The notes beneath the pieces are model-generated. The model did not search any database, had not been told where the DNA came from, and saw only the letters and a list, made by a program, of their open reading frames with translations. Shown here piece after piece: positions 46,493 to 58,873 of a DNA stretch of 64,000 nt. The stretch comes from Channa striata. Its lineage: Eukaryota; Chordata; Actinopteri; Anabantiformes; Channidae. The DNA lies in assembly GCA_033026295.1 (NCBI GenBank), contig CM065186.1, positions 18,511,672-18,575,671 of the forward strand, read 5' to 3'. Made by a program: the position numbers and the translations under genes. Each line of letters starts with the position of its first letter. The first letter of the stretch is position 1.

Positions 46493-49400
46493 CTATGTGA
46501 TGTCCTTCTGTCGTGGGGGCCTGTGAATGTTCCGGACCACACACTTCACCATCCACTCAATGCCTTCGTTCACGCCGTCCCTGCACAACAAGAGCATGCT
46601 CTCAGCTGGCTTTCAAAAGTCTTTAGGACAAATACACACACAGGGGAACAAGGACTTTCTGAGTAGGTCTATAATACTCGACATGTGTATTGTTTTTTTT
46701 ACAGCAGAGTGTCGTATATATGTGTAACTGACATTTTTCAAAAGGCTGCAGACAGCTGTGAAGTGTAACAGAGTCTCTAGTTTCTTGAAGCACCAGTCTT
46801 ACCCGGTGAGAGCAGTACAAGGCTGGACCAAACAGTCCCTCTTGCCAATCTTGGGGGCACAGTCACTGAAGGCCGTTTTAATGTCCGGAACTGACAAACA
46901 GTTCTGAGAAGAGACACACACGACACATCTGTAGACTAACCGGAGAAAATTCCAGACCATGCTAATCACTATGTTTAATATACGTATACAACTTTTTACC
47001 CATTAGTTGTGATGCCTAAAGTTAATCAATTTTGGATTCTGAAATATGAATAATGTTTTTCTTGTCATGTAAAAAGAATAGTTTCGTGTTTTAGTTTGCT
47101 GGTTGGAGAAAAAAAGTCCACACTTGTTTTGTAACTTGGGTTGTAAAATACTGTCACAGGACGTTTTCACTTGACATTTTAAAATCACTGAAAAAACAGA
47201 TTCATTAGATGCAGACCTTAAAGATACATTTTTTCATTATTATTATCTTTTTTGTAATATATGTTCTTTTGTTATTAATTTAAGATAACTCATTATTTGC
47301 ACACTCAAGGAGCAACTATGACAATTGATAATTATGTTTGCTATTGATCAATTTGCTAAAGTTTTAGTTTGATTTTGTTTTCTGATGTCTTGTCTAAGTG
47401 CTACGTCAAACCCAGCCAACGCCCAGCTGTCAGTCAATGTTGGGCCTTTGGTGAGACCATCCCACACGTTGAATCGACACAGTCTTGTCTGTGAGAGACT
47501 CGTGCTCATTCAGCTTAGCTACTCAGAGCACTCAGTGCTGTTAACAATGCCAGTACAAAAGCTTGTGGAAACTGCATGTGGGAATCGTGGGTCAAAACAT
47601 ACAAAGCTATTTGTTTATTAAACTTATCATTATCAATGTAACATGCTCATAGTCCTGTCAGTCAAAGAGATTACAACGTACCGGTACATCCTGCTTGTTG
47701 GCCAGCACAAGGAGCGGAACCCCGTCTAATGCTTCACTACTGATCATTTTCTCTGTAAAAGACGATAGTTAAATTGTTGATTCAACAATCATCAACTACT
47801 TCTCACTTCCTGTTACGTTACTAATGTTGTTCTCACAACATACAACTGAGCATTAAAACTGTAAACATTAAACTGCACAGACACAAACTAAAGTGCAACT
47901 CACCAAAAGCCTCCTTTGATTCGGACAAGCGCTCTTCATCCGTTGAATCTATAACATAGATGACTCCGTGGGACTCAGCATAGTACTATATTTAAAACAT
48001 GAAGCAGAATCAGAACAGGCAAAAAAATTCCATGTGTTATGACAGCAGAAAAAAAGCAAGACAAACTATCAGGACCAAATGAAAATCTGAGATATTTCTC
48101 AATGCTTTGACAATAAAGTAAAAAAAAAAAAGAAAAAAAAAAAAAGATTAAAGTCAAAGTATTATGAGAAAACATTTCTCATAAGCCAAGTGTCACTTTG
48201 TAGATTGTGACTGATTGTGTATGAGTTTAAACTGGTGAGTTCCAGATAGTCCACATCCATGTCTAGTTATCATCTCTACTTGGAAAATAAAAAGACATAC
48301 ACCAATAAGCCAAAATACGCCGATACTTTGCAGATGAAGAAATTAAGGTCAATGTCTACAGGCCTCCAGACTGTGACCATCTGACACGGCAATAAATCTT
48401 TAGGTCTAAGTGAAACACTAGCCAGGTGTGAAAAGCTTTCTGCTGCAGACTCTACACTCTGTACAATGACGGAGGGTAATCGGGGTGATGTGTCAGGACC
48501 ACACTCAGCTGAGTTAGGATGGTCGATTGATTATAAATGTCTCGACTGAGAAAACCTGCACGAGGAATCACAGAGGGCAATGACAAAGTACTTTAACTAG
48601 TACTCTAGTTACTGCTGTAGTATCAGATTACATTTAATGAGTTACTTTTAGCATGTAAAGTAACGTTCCCCAACAGTGTTCCTGAAGGTGATAATGTTTA
48701 GTTTAGTTTTTCTGATTCCATGATCATTATGGAGGTTGTAGAGGTTGTAGTTTGTGCAGCTGTTGAACTCTGCTGCATTCTACAGGTAGTTTCTGTTGTT
48801 TATAGCCTGTCTTCATGCATTTACTGAACATAATAATAGAAACACCAGTATTACACAACAGCATATTGGCTAATTAACAGGTAGCAGCATGATGTTATAG
48901 TTTTAGTACAACTATTAAATTGGTTAATATGCTCTTGCTTATTTAGCTAGGAGAGATGTGGGAAGACAGAGGGGTTAATAGTTGGAAGTGGGATAACTTC
49001 AGTCATTTTCTAAATGAATGGCACTGTTCACAGTCACCATCCAGATGCTGAAACCAATAATGAATATTTGCGACGTGATCTGCAGCCTAGAGTTGTTCAG
49101 ACTTGTTTATCTACGTCAAATAGTATTTAAAAAATATAGATTTTATTTTCTTCCTTTCCTCTTTACATTCCCCTTGTCACAGCCTATGTTCCATTTAGTG
49201 TAGGTCTAATAAAATGGTGAAAGAACTGTATGCATCTTATTCTGCATTACTTAAAGGCCCCTGATGTCATTGTTGTCATGTCACTGTTGAGCTGCAAAAG
49301 ATCAAATTTGTAAATCAGCTCTTTGGATCAATTAGCTTGTTAAATATAAAATGGAAAGTCAGGCTACAGACAATATATGAATGTGTCAGTATGTTATGTT

Positions 49401-50903
49401 TTCTGCTGTTCATCTCATTCTGTGATTTTATGCTTCAGTGCAACATAGTAACAGGGAGTCACACTTAATTTGAAAAAGACGTTTTGTATAAATTACATGT
49501 TATTAATGCGTCTGTAGTAAAAGATAAACATGAAGCACATGTATCAATGTGAGGTTGGTGCTGCATTTGAACTTACTTTGTCCCACAGAGACTGGAGCTC
49601 CTCCTGACCTCCCAGATCCCAGAACATCAGACGAGCCTTGCCCACATCGATAGTACCAACTGCAAAGGAATCACGTATTGGATATGTCATCAGCAGAAGG
49701 AACAATACAATTCATTACACATAGTGGACCACTCACTTACTGTTCAAGCCAACTGTAGTTGTGATCTTTGATAAATTCATTCCCTTGTAGTTCTTACTGA
49801 ACTTTGTTTTGGTTTGTTCCAGAAAGGTCTGCAGAAAATAGTCAGATTAGTGATCAGAAACAACATATGCTGCTATACATCCAAGAGATGAAGGGGGAGC
49901 CTTTGGTTTTTTGGACTTATCACATCATAACACCTATATTATTACTCTATATTATACAGAAAAATGTAATGCTTTACTATACTGCCACAACAAATGCCTG
50001 TGTGGCTAGAAATTCATTACAGATGCCCATGTCCAGCTAAAACTACAACAGCATGTCTCAAACTCATGGGTTAGGGACCAAAAGTAGAGAAAATCCATCT
50101 AAAGAACCTGGGAGAGAGTTTGAAGTGAGTGAACAACACTAAATTCTATTTATTTATTTTGTTTTGAATATTGCAGGAAACAGGGGCCGTGTATTGGAGA
50201 AAATTAAAGTAAAACTAAACTGACATTAACCACAGGTTGACGGTTAAAACAAAAAAAATGTCTCGGGGATGCATTAAAAATGCGTCTTCCTTCTCCTATA
50301 ATAAACTCGTTCTCTACTTGAACCTAAAAAACTGCTCGTGAAACCATCGTCCGGATGACTCACTTAGTCCCGATGATGTCATCGGAGGAGTCTTTATTGA
50401 GCAGGTTAGGACAACGACCGCTGGAGCCTGAGCTTCCACATAAATACAATCTACAATCCCACGTGAAGACTCAGAAAGCCAGAAGTAATGTAAAAGGAAG
50501 ACAGAAGTTTCAATACCCTACCAACACAGAATCCCCCAAATCTGAATAATCACTGACGTAGTTTTGTCATTTGGACAAAAAAAAAACGCTTCTCTCAGTA
50601 TCTGCAATATTAATATGTATTTTTTCATAAAGGCTTCGCGTGCCTGGAGCCACGGTGTGAAGAGTCTTTAGCCTCACTAATTTAATAAACAGCAGACAGG
50701 GACTGTGGACAGGACACAGCTGGAAGTCTACAGACAACATCACACAAGCTCTATGATCGACGTCCATGTTCATACATTACATCCCGTTATGCGTTATTAT
50801 AAGACAGTACCGTTTTCCCGGCGTTGTCCAGTCCCAGGATCAACACACAGTATTCGTCCTTCTGGAACATGTACTTATACAATCCAGATAATAACGTATA
50901 CAT
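46493..50903 (-). CDS. arfrp1: ARFRP1 (ADP-ribosylation factor-related protein 1)
   Basis: Coding exons: 50903-50811, 49828-49741, 49659-49577, 47985-47904, 47752-47682, 46903-46803, 46580-46493; 606 nt, 201 residues, the length I know for the mammalian protein. Guanine-nucleotide motifs are G1 GLDNAGKT (residues 24-31, split exactly after its last Thr by intron 1), the switch I Thr region ITTTVGLN, G3 WDLGGQ, G4 NKQD and G5 TALTG. The N-terminus MYTLLSGLYKYMF forms the amphipathic helix and lacks the Gly2 needed for myristoylation, which fits ARFRP1 rather than ARFs; the ending RPPRQKDIT is also characteristic. ARFRP1 acts at the trans-Golgi, recruiting ARL1 and golgins. All splice sites are GT-AG with matching phases. 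Confidence 0.97.
47986..49576 (-). other. ARFRP1 intron 3
   Basis: The largest ARFRP1 intron that separates exons well inside the GTPase core. It includes an A-rich run at 48119-48145 and no coding sequence. A GTACTTTAACTAGTACTC segment near 48590 resembles a dispersed fish repeat. Confidence 0.7.
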
Positions 50904-51120
50904 CTCCGATTAGAATCTGTCAACAACACCAGCAGCGAGCTACTTCCGTTTCCTTATGTTAGCTTGGTAAATGAGACGGACCACGGCGACACAAGCCGCC
51001 GCTGCTTCATCATCACGTCCGTAAAAACGACTTTTTAAACACACAAACTGCGCAGAATAAGACAACAAGAGTCGACGTTAGCTGCTAAATGCTGCAGCGA
51101 CGCTACGTGGAATCTGACCA
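50904..51120 (-). promoter_or_regulatory. arfrp1: ARFRP1 upstream region
   Basis: Relatively CpG-rich DNA just upstream of the ARFRP1 ATG, including CACGTCCGTAAAAACGAC. No TATA box was seen. In mammals this end is shared with a divergent neighbour (ZGPAT); here the plus side runs into repeats, with no visible divergent gene. Confidence 0.4.
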
Positions 51121-51712
51121 GGAAGTACACGTTTCTTCTTCTTCTTCGGCAAGGGTTGTTGGCGATCAGCGGACGAAGTTAAAGGTGCGTTACCACCCCC
51201 ATGTGGATTGGAGCGGAAGTACAGCCTCCTCCTCTGTAATTTTCTTGTTCCTCTTCTATGGAAGAATATCAACGCCAAAACTCTGAGAGAGCACAAACCC
51301 ATTTTTGAGAGCTCATAGGAATGTAAAATAGTGTTTGAGAGCGAGCAAACACGGATTTGTGAGAGCAGACTGTTTTGAAAGCGAGGGCGCAGAGTGTATT
51401 CTGAACGTGCAATCTGCACTGGGCGAGCACTTGTTTTTGCATCTGCTCTTTCGGTTTTCTCCAGGTGTTTTGGCAGCTATTGCGCAATTAAGATCGCAAG
51501 AGCTCAGCGCAACACATTTTGTTAACAACCACTGCAACTCGACACGCCCACATCCGGAAGTCGGTTTCAAAGTGAAAGTCCACAGAAAGAAAAGCGGAAA
51601 CGTAGCACTGTAAATATTAAGTACTTGATTATACTTGCCTATGACATTATGTGGATTTTGGAAAATTACAATTTTTGTGGACACGTCCCAAATTATTGCA
51701 TCCAAATATATT

Positions 51713-51985
51713 GTTAAAATTAGGAGCATCCTGTCAAAGTCATGATGAAATATTAGTCCATGCATTTGTTACTTCTAGATTGGACTAATTCCCTACTATT
51801 GGGCTGTCCCAGTAACTCCATAAAAAGACTGCAATTTTTCTAAAAAGCGGCAGCAAGAGTTGTTTGTACAATTATTAAGGGAGATCATATTTCATCCTAT
51901 TAGAATTCTTAACTCTGACCACAAGTCATCTTGTGATTCCCAGAGTTTCCAAAAGGAGAATGGGACAACTACAATAAAATATCCA
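51713..51985 (+). mobile_element. L2 reverse-transcriptase 3' fragment, decayed
   Basis: Parallels 29855-30240 of the L2 in STMN3: AAATTAGGAGCATCCT, CATGCATTTGTTACTTCTAG and GGGAGATCATATTTCA, with internal deletions. Confidence 0.8.
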
Positions 51986-52002
51986 TATATATAACCCTAG
52001 AT

Positions 52003-54001
52003 CAGGGGTGTTAAAACTACGGCCCGCGGGGTTTTTATTGGCCCTGAGCAAATTCTGAAAATATAATTGAATATGGCCCGCACATGGCGCTTGGGCTCAA
52101 CTCTGTTGCACTTCTCAATTTCAACACTAGATGGAGCCAGTCACAGAAAAGGTGCTTCTCCACTAAACAAAATTAAGCAAAGAAAAATATTTATGGCAGC
52201 ACCGAAAAAACGCAAGATAGCAAGTGAGTGTAGAAGATTTCAAACACGGTGGGAAAATGAATATTTCTTTAAAGAAATCAACGGAAAGTGTGTCTGTTTG
52301 ATTTGCAATGAAGATGTTGCCGTGATGAGAGAGTATAATGTCCGTCGGCACTATGAGACCATAGTGACCGCTGTGCTACGCATCGTACACAGGTGCCGAA
52401 CGAGCACAGACATTCGAGCAAATGGCAGCTAGCCTGCAAGCTCAACAACAGGAAAACGCCACAGCAGCAAGCTATGAAGTCGCACAACATATTGCCCAGC
52501 ATGGCAAACCGTTCTCAGACGGTGATTTCATAAAGCAGTGCCTCATCAAAGTCACAGAAGTAATGTGCCCGGAAAAAGATTTCAACAACGTGAGCTTATC
52601 CAGAAATACAGAGAATCGAGGAGAATCGAGGACTTGTCAGCTCACCTGAAACTTCAGCTGAGACAGAAAACTTGTGCTTTAGATTTTTACTCGATATCAT
52701 GCGATGAGAGCACAGACGCCACAGACACCGCACAGCTTTGAATTTTTTTGCGGGGAGTCGATGATAATTTTTGCTGTACGGAGGAGCTGCTTGATATGAC
52801 GAGCCTAAAAGGCACAACGACGGGTGGAAATATTTTTGCCGCTGTGTCAGAGGCAGTTGAAAAGATGGGGCTCAAATGGGACAAGCTCTGTGGAGTAACA
52901 ACGATGGAGCTCCGGCCATTAGGGCATCCATGGTGTGCGTCCAGGTGAAAGAGAGCAAAGGTGAGGCTGTTAGGAAACACTGTATAATCCACCAAGACTG
53001 TCCAGCTGGGCGATGTGATGAACACTGTTGTAAAAACTGTCAACATAATTGGAGCTACAGGACTGTACCACAGGGAATTTCAAGCTTTCTTATCTGACGT
53101 GGATGCTGAATGCGGGGATGTACTCTACCACTTTTATTCGCTGAGATCAGAAATCGACACGTTTTTGAAAGAGAAGGGTCGACCTCTTCATGAACTGAGT
53201 GACCCTCTGTGGCTGGCAGACCTGGCATTTTTAGTTGATCTCACTCATCATCTGAATACACTGAACAAGAACCTACAAGGCAAAGAACAGCTGGTGTCAT
53301 GAAAGCTTTCTGTGGAAAGCTCCGCCTGTTTGAGACACAACTACGAAGCTTTAATGCTGCACACTTCCCTGCGCTGTCTGAAATCAAGTCTGCTATTCCA
53401 AAGGCAGAGCTTTCTGCTAAAAAGGAGAAATATGCTTCTGTAATTACATCTCTCGTGACAGAATTCAACCAGCGTTTTCAAGATTTTTCTGTCATTGAAA
53501 AACAAATCAAGCTGTTCTCGACCCCATTCCTGGTGGATGCAGAAGAAGTGGAGGAGAGTCTGCATGTGATGATTCTCTGAAGAGTCAACATCAGCTTCTC
53601 TCCCTCCTGGACTTCTATCAGAGTTTGGATCATGCCAACTTTCCTCTGATGAGACGCCATGCAAAAAGAATGATGAGCCTATTCGGCTCAACATACATAT
53701 GTGAACAAACATTTTCTCTGTTAAATCAGAACAAAAGCAGACTGAGATCCAGAATGACTGATAGCCATCTCTGTTAAGTCCTTTGTGTCTAAACCACCAT
53801 ACTTTCTCCTGACATCCCAGCCATCCTTCAATCCAAAGGACAACATCACTGCTCCCACTGAGAGCAATGTTCTTCACATTATAGGTGAGTTAGAAATACA
53901 CACAGTAATCATGTGTCAATATGTCACCTCTTGTGTGTGGCCCGGGCCTTTGCTTATTTTTCTGTATTTGGCCCTCACCAAAAAAACTTTGGACACCCCT
54001 G
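52003..54001 (+). mobile_element. hAT transposon with BED-finger transposase remnant
   Basis: Termini CAGGGGTGTTAAAACTACGG (left) and TTTGGACACCCCTG (right) are imperfect inverted repeats. Eight-base duplications CCCTAGAT (51995-52002) and CCCTAGAC (54002-54009) differ at one base; 8 bp is the hAT signature. The interior encodes, in several frames, a BED-type finger (CLICNEDVAV...RRHY), SISCDESTDATDTAQL, and the C-terminal dimerisation region (STYICEQTFSLLNQNKSRLRS). Related to the transposase part of GTF2IRD2/ZBED-type proteins. Confidence 0.92.
52190..53790 (+). pseudogene. hAT transposase pseudogene
   Basis: Reading frames 52067-52432, 52422-52649, 52748-52948, 53015-53302 and 53299-53580 carry successive parts of one transposase, broken by frameshifts and an in-frame stop after DATDTAQL. 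The C-terminal ATYICEQTF-like segment near 53690 lies in yet another frame. Not functional. Confidence 0.85.
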
Positions 54002-55329
54002 CCCTAGACAGTCAGTCAGATCTTCACAAGTGGATTTCAAGTAAGATGGAGGCCATGAACAATGGTGCACTAATCCTACTGTTAAGTTGGGTGGCATAAA
54101 TGATGTACATGCTTATGAAATCTGCAGTTTGGTTGCTAGCACTGCACAGATCAGTGTCAGGTGATATTTCACTCATTGACAATCTTCTGTCAAATGCAAT
54201 ATTTTGCTTTGGAACCCAGAACAATATCAAATCAACCCAAAGTCAGAATCAATTTCTTTGCCAACATGAATCATGCTACAGATCAATTGTGATGTATCCA
54301 ATGATTATTCAGTCATATTAAACATTTGCTAGGTTACATATGCTATGTATCTGTGGCACTGAACAGTTTAATAAGAATTCATCATATATCAGTATTATAT
54401 TCATTACCATCTGAGTTTACATGAAGTTGGACCAGATCACAGTAAACCCACCAGCCCTTTGGCTCATTAGATTCCTGAAGGCTTCATTATGCCTATTTTC
54501 TAAGTGATTTTCGTTTGATGATTATATTTATTTTCTCTGTTAAATGATTTGTTAACAGATTCGGAAAATTGCCTACAAGCAACAAATGTCCAAACGAACT
54601 GCATATGATTGTGCTACGTTAGTATCAAATAATTTAAATTTTAAGATATAACAGACACGAAATGTTGCATTGTCTCCATCTAGTGGCTAGAAAGAATCAC
54701 TGTTTCAACTTTTACTTTGAAGATATTGGGGGGTTCTAACAGAATGACCCTTTATTTCCAGGTCAAATTAAGGACGTAACGCTCTGCGCTCGCTCAACTT
54801 AACAGGTGAGGGTCGTCAGCTGGGCAAAAGTGCGAGCGGCTAGGAACGTTGTGAGCATCAGAATCTTCTCTGCTCGCTCGAATCTTCTGTTATGCTCACA
54901 AATCTGTCTCAAAACAGATTCTGCTCTCACAAATCCGTGTCTCCTCGCTCTTAAACACTAATTTACAAACCTATGAGCTCTCAAAAATGGGTTTGTGCTC
55001 TCTCAGAGTTTTGGCGGTGATATACTACTTGGATATACTTCTATATTCTTCTACACCTTTAATGCCAGATGGAGCAGTTTACTTTAAGTCTTGGAGTTAT
55101 TATACTAACTTGCTTTTAATATTTACCAGTTGTATCGGACATTTTAATGAGATCTCAGAAAGTGAGATTCAGTGATGTTGTATCTCTGTGTTATTGTGTT
55201 GCTTCTCACTAACATTGACAATGCTCTTGGTCCAGTGGGGGACTATTTAAACTTTAGAAATGACTCTTGACTTCCGCAAGAAACCTTCCCCTGTTTTGCA
55301 CACACGGTCAGCTGTTTTGGTGGTGCAAT

Positions 55330-55607
55330 AGTGTAAAAAATTAAAGAAACACTTTGAAAACACATGAGATCTTAATGGGGGAAAAATTATGCTGGATATC
55401 CATACTGTTATGGGCTGGTTCATGTATTGGAAACAAAAGAATGCCACATCATTTGATGGAAATAAAAGCATTAATCTACAGAGGTCTGAATTCAAAGAAA
55501 CAGCAGGCTAGTCCATTTTGCAGAAATTTCAATACAGAAACTCTGTAAATGCTACTGAGTAGTTTGCATAGTCCCCCGCATGCTTGTATGCTCCTAACGG
55601 GACAGCG
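55330..55607 (-). mobile_element. Tc1-like transposon 3' end, inverted
   Basis: On the minus strand this encodes TIRCPVRSIQACGGLC, which resembles the extreme C-terminus of fish Tc1-like transposases, followed by the 3' terminal region (CATGTGTTTTCAAAGTGTTTC at the outer edge). It is opposite in orientation to the transposase body at 55905-56711. Confidence 0.65.
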
Positions 55608-55904
55608 GATGGTTAGGTCAGATCCAGATCTGGGAGGAGATACCCTCATCTGAATGAAACACACAGACACTTTTAGCCATTAAAATCAACCTGATGACTC
55701 TTACTGCAGCACAGAAAATGTAAAGATTTACATACACGGGATCAAATCCCCACACTGGGATTCAACAACGGAACAGGTGCACCACACTGGTCAACAATGA
55801 GATGAACCCCAAATCAGCAATGGTTTTACAGGTGGAGACCTCTGACATTTTATCCCCCTCATCTTTTCGGAATGTTTTTCAGTTTTTTTGCATTTGGGTC
55901 GGGT

Positions 55905-56711
55905 CAGTGTCATTACTGGTAGCATGAGGCAATACCTGGATCTTACAGAGATTCCAGGAGACAGGCAGATACTCTAGATGAGCTGGACAGTGCCGTAGAA
56001 GGTGCTTAACCCATCACTAGGACCGGTATCTGCTCCTTTGTGCATGGAGGAACAGGATGAGCACTGCCAGATCCCTATTGATGACCTCCAGCAGGCCACA
56101 GGTGTCAATGTCTCTGACCAAACTACGAGAAAAAGACTTCATAAGGCTGGCCTGAGGGCCTGCTGTCCTCTAGTGGGTCCTGTGCTCACTGCTCGACACC
56201 ATGGAGCTTCACTGGAATTAGCCATAGAACACCAGAATTGGCAGGTCCACCACTGGTGCTCTGTGCTTTTTACAGATGAGAGCAGGTTCACCCTGAGCAA
56301 AGTGACAGACGTGAAAGGGTCCGGAGAAGCCGTGGAGAACGATACACTGCCTGTCACATTATTCAGCATGACCGGTTTGGTGGTGGGGAGTCAATGATGG
56401 TCTGGGGAGGCATATCCATGGACGGATGCACAGACCTTTACAGGCTAGACAACGGCACCCTGAGTGCTATTAGGTATCGGGATGAAATCCTTGAACCCAT
56501 TGTCAGACCCTAAGCTGGTGCAGTGGGTCCAGGGTTCCTCCTAGTGCACGACAATGCCCGGCCCCAGGTGGCAAGACTATGCGAGCAGTTCCTGGAGGAT
56601 GAAGGAGTTGATACCTTTGACTTGCCCCCATGCTCGCCTGACCTAAATCCAATTGAACACCTCTGGGCCATTATGTGTTGGTCTATCAGACAACGGCAGG
56701 TTATCTGTTAA
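55905..56711 (+). pseudogene. Tc1/mariner-like transposase pseudogene
   Basis: Encodes pieces of a DDE transposase: an HTH region (SDQTTRKRLHKAGL), VLFTDESRFTL with the first Asp, VHDNARPQVARL with the second Asp, and PCSPDLNPIEHLWAI with the terminal Glu. Frames change near 56400 and a stop occurs near 56510. The frame ends at VIC* (56711) before the usual C-terminus, which appears inverted at 55330-55607. Confidence 0.88.
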
Positions 56712-57593
56712 TAATCTCTGTGCTGTTAAATGTTAGAATTATCACTCTGCCACAAAATTTGTGCAGTTCTTGCTCCCTGAACGCCATTGCCTGCTAATTC
56801 TAGTAGGTTATGAAACAGTAACTGAAGTTATGAATTATTATTACTTATTCGTAATCCTAGTAGGAACAAAACAGTGTTTACCTGCATACCTGTCAGTTCA
56901 ACATTGTATTGCAGTAAAGTACATGTACAGCATTGGGTTGAAGCTCAATATTACATTAAACTATGAATTATTAGTCTGCTGAGGCTTTTCTGACATTTCA
57001 ACATGAAATCATACTCGCCGAAGAAAGCAATAGATTGTCACTACAGTGTAGTGACAAACAATGGAGTCATTATTTGTTTCTGACAGCAGATGGAGGAATT
57101 TCATAAGAACATGAAATGCAAAGAATTACCTCACTGAGAGTCATTGTTCTGTCCGAGTGACAGTAACGTCTTCAGTGTCCAAGAATTATACAGAGAAAAC
57201 ATGTAAATACGATTCAGTGATTTTTTTTCTCAGCTGAGCACACTGGTTTCTAGATCATTACAAAAACCTTTGCCTGGTACACATTACCTTACATTGAATA
57301 TTGTAACTCTAAAAGGCATGCAGTATATGATATTCACAAAGAGTAGCACAATACAACAGAAGAATGATTAAAACAACACGTGGAAACGCTCTAACTTATG
57401 TTTTATATTACTGCATTCATCTCAGCTTTTTGTCCTCTCCAGAATTGTCCTAGTGTGATTTCTCACAATTTTACATGGAAAAACTAAAAAACACAGACCA
57501 ACATCGGTACAGGGTGACAGCTCATGTTACAGTAAAAAGGTTGACCCATTTCTCCTGAGAGACTAATTTATGATTGCTAGATTATGATAAGTT
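56712..57593. other. Non-coding, AT-rich
   Basis: No gene or recognisable repeat. Open frames are short. Confidence 0.5.
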
Positions 57594-58060
57594 ATACAAA
57601 CCCATTTCCAAGAAAGTTAGAAAACTGTGGAAATCACGTTCCCCAAATGGCAGTGATCGGCAAATTATTTGAAACCAACATGATCTGCAAATTGTAGAAA
57701 GAAAATATTTGTGAACATGGAGCTTATTAACTGTGAAGTTAAGCCTGAACTACTTTAAGACGGACTGAAGTTAAGTGGAAGACTGTCATAGGATGTGATG
57801 AGTCCAAATCTGCAAATTCTTGATGAAGGAAATGAAGGACGCTGTGTCCTCCACGCTGAAGAACAGAGGGACCATCTGACCATGAATTCACTATTAATGC
57901 TAAATGATGAATGCATATGCTGCCACACACGGCATATTTTGAAGGGAACATCCTGCTTACTTCAGCAACAAAATGTCAAAGCACATTTTGTCTGTAGCCG
58001 TACAATAGAGTGTCGTAAGGCACATTTTACTTTTGCTTTGTTTATTGGATCCCTGCTTCC
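57594..58060 (+). mobile_element. Decayed IS630/Tc1-related transposon with transposase scraps
   Basis: Starts ACAAACCCATTTCCAAGAAAG, similar to the end at 13200. Blocks such as GGACTGAAGTTAAGTGGAAG, TGATGAGTCCAAATCTG, GGACGCTGTGTCCTCC and TTCAGCAACAAAATGTCAAA match, as remembered, the coding part of the same abundant fish family. Heavily mutated, with no intact frame. Confidence 0.6.
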
Positions 58061-58682
58061 TCCTGATTGTCACGTTCCACGCACTAAATCGATCACAAAA
58101 ACCGCATGTGGTTATTAATTCATTGACCCTTGTTACACCAGCTATTAATTTAACACGTAGTAAATGAGTGTGCAAGGTTCCCTAGCCTTTTTATTGTGGA
58201 CAAAAGGCAAGCATGTGTACTGTCCTGTCCCTCAAACATTATTGACACTTACATTGATTCATTTATCAGCGGCCTTCATCCAAAATGACTTACAAGTGAG
58301 GCACAAAGCAAACAAGCAAATCCAAGTCAAGGAGAAAGGACAAAAGCACAACTTTCTGAGAAGAACAGTTACATGTGATGCAAGTATGTGTTAAGGAATT
58401 AGGAATTTTATTTTATGGTGCAAATGTGTAGGAAGGAAGCAGCGTGTTTTGCATATTTAGAATCAGTCATTCCTGAGCATGCAGACTTTGGTACCTCATT
58501 CTGCCATCGTGGGACCACTGAGCTGAATGCCTTCTATTCACAGCTTTCGTTGTGTGGTGAAGGGACGACCTGTACTTCATGACCTGTAATTGTAGACCTG
58601 GACGAGGGTTTTGAGGCAGGAGAGCTGTTGAGATGACAGCTCTGTAGGTGAGAATCAGAACTTTGTGCCCGGTCGCCTACTG

Positions 58683-58873
58683 CAGGCGTGTTGAACTCCA
58701 GGCCTCGAGGGCGGCAGCGCTGCTTGTTTTCCAACTACCTGTACAACCCTCATCTTCTAGCTTCTGATAGACTTGAACACACCTGACACAGGTAACCAGT
58801 GGGGGGTCGTGCAGGGGTAGTTGGGAAAACAAGCAGGGCTGGGGCCCTCGAGGCCTGGAGTTCAAAACCCCTG
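58683..58873. mobile_element. MITE-like element with terminal inverted repeats
   Basis: The left end CAGGCGTGTTGAACTCCAGG and the right end reading CAGGGGTTTTGAACTCCAGG on the minus strand are inverted repeats extending through CCTCGAGGGC. Length is 191 bp with no coding capacity. Flanking octamers match at only 5 of 8 positions. It resembles non-autonomous hAT elements of fish. Confidence 0.7.

Larger units (their letters stand above)
51270..55019. mobile_element. Composite DNA element with ~110-bp terminal inverted repeats
   Basis: The left end from 51270 and the reverse complement of the right end to 55019 match over about 110 bp, including CGCCAAAACTCTGAGAGAGC, TTTTTGAGAGCTCATAGG and CACGGATTTGTGAGAGCAGA. 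The flanks show ATAT on both sides (51266-51269, 55020-55023), a possible short target duplication. The interior contains an L2 fragment and a hAT element, so its own coding capacity, if any, is gone. Superfamily not assigned. Confidence 0.8.

Noticed and set aside
51335..51765. ORFs on both strands just inside the left end of the long-TIR element
   Set aside because: They overlap the inverted-repeat and L2 fragment and have no transposase motifs.
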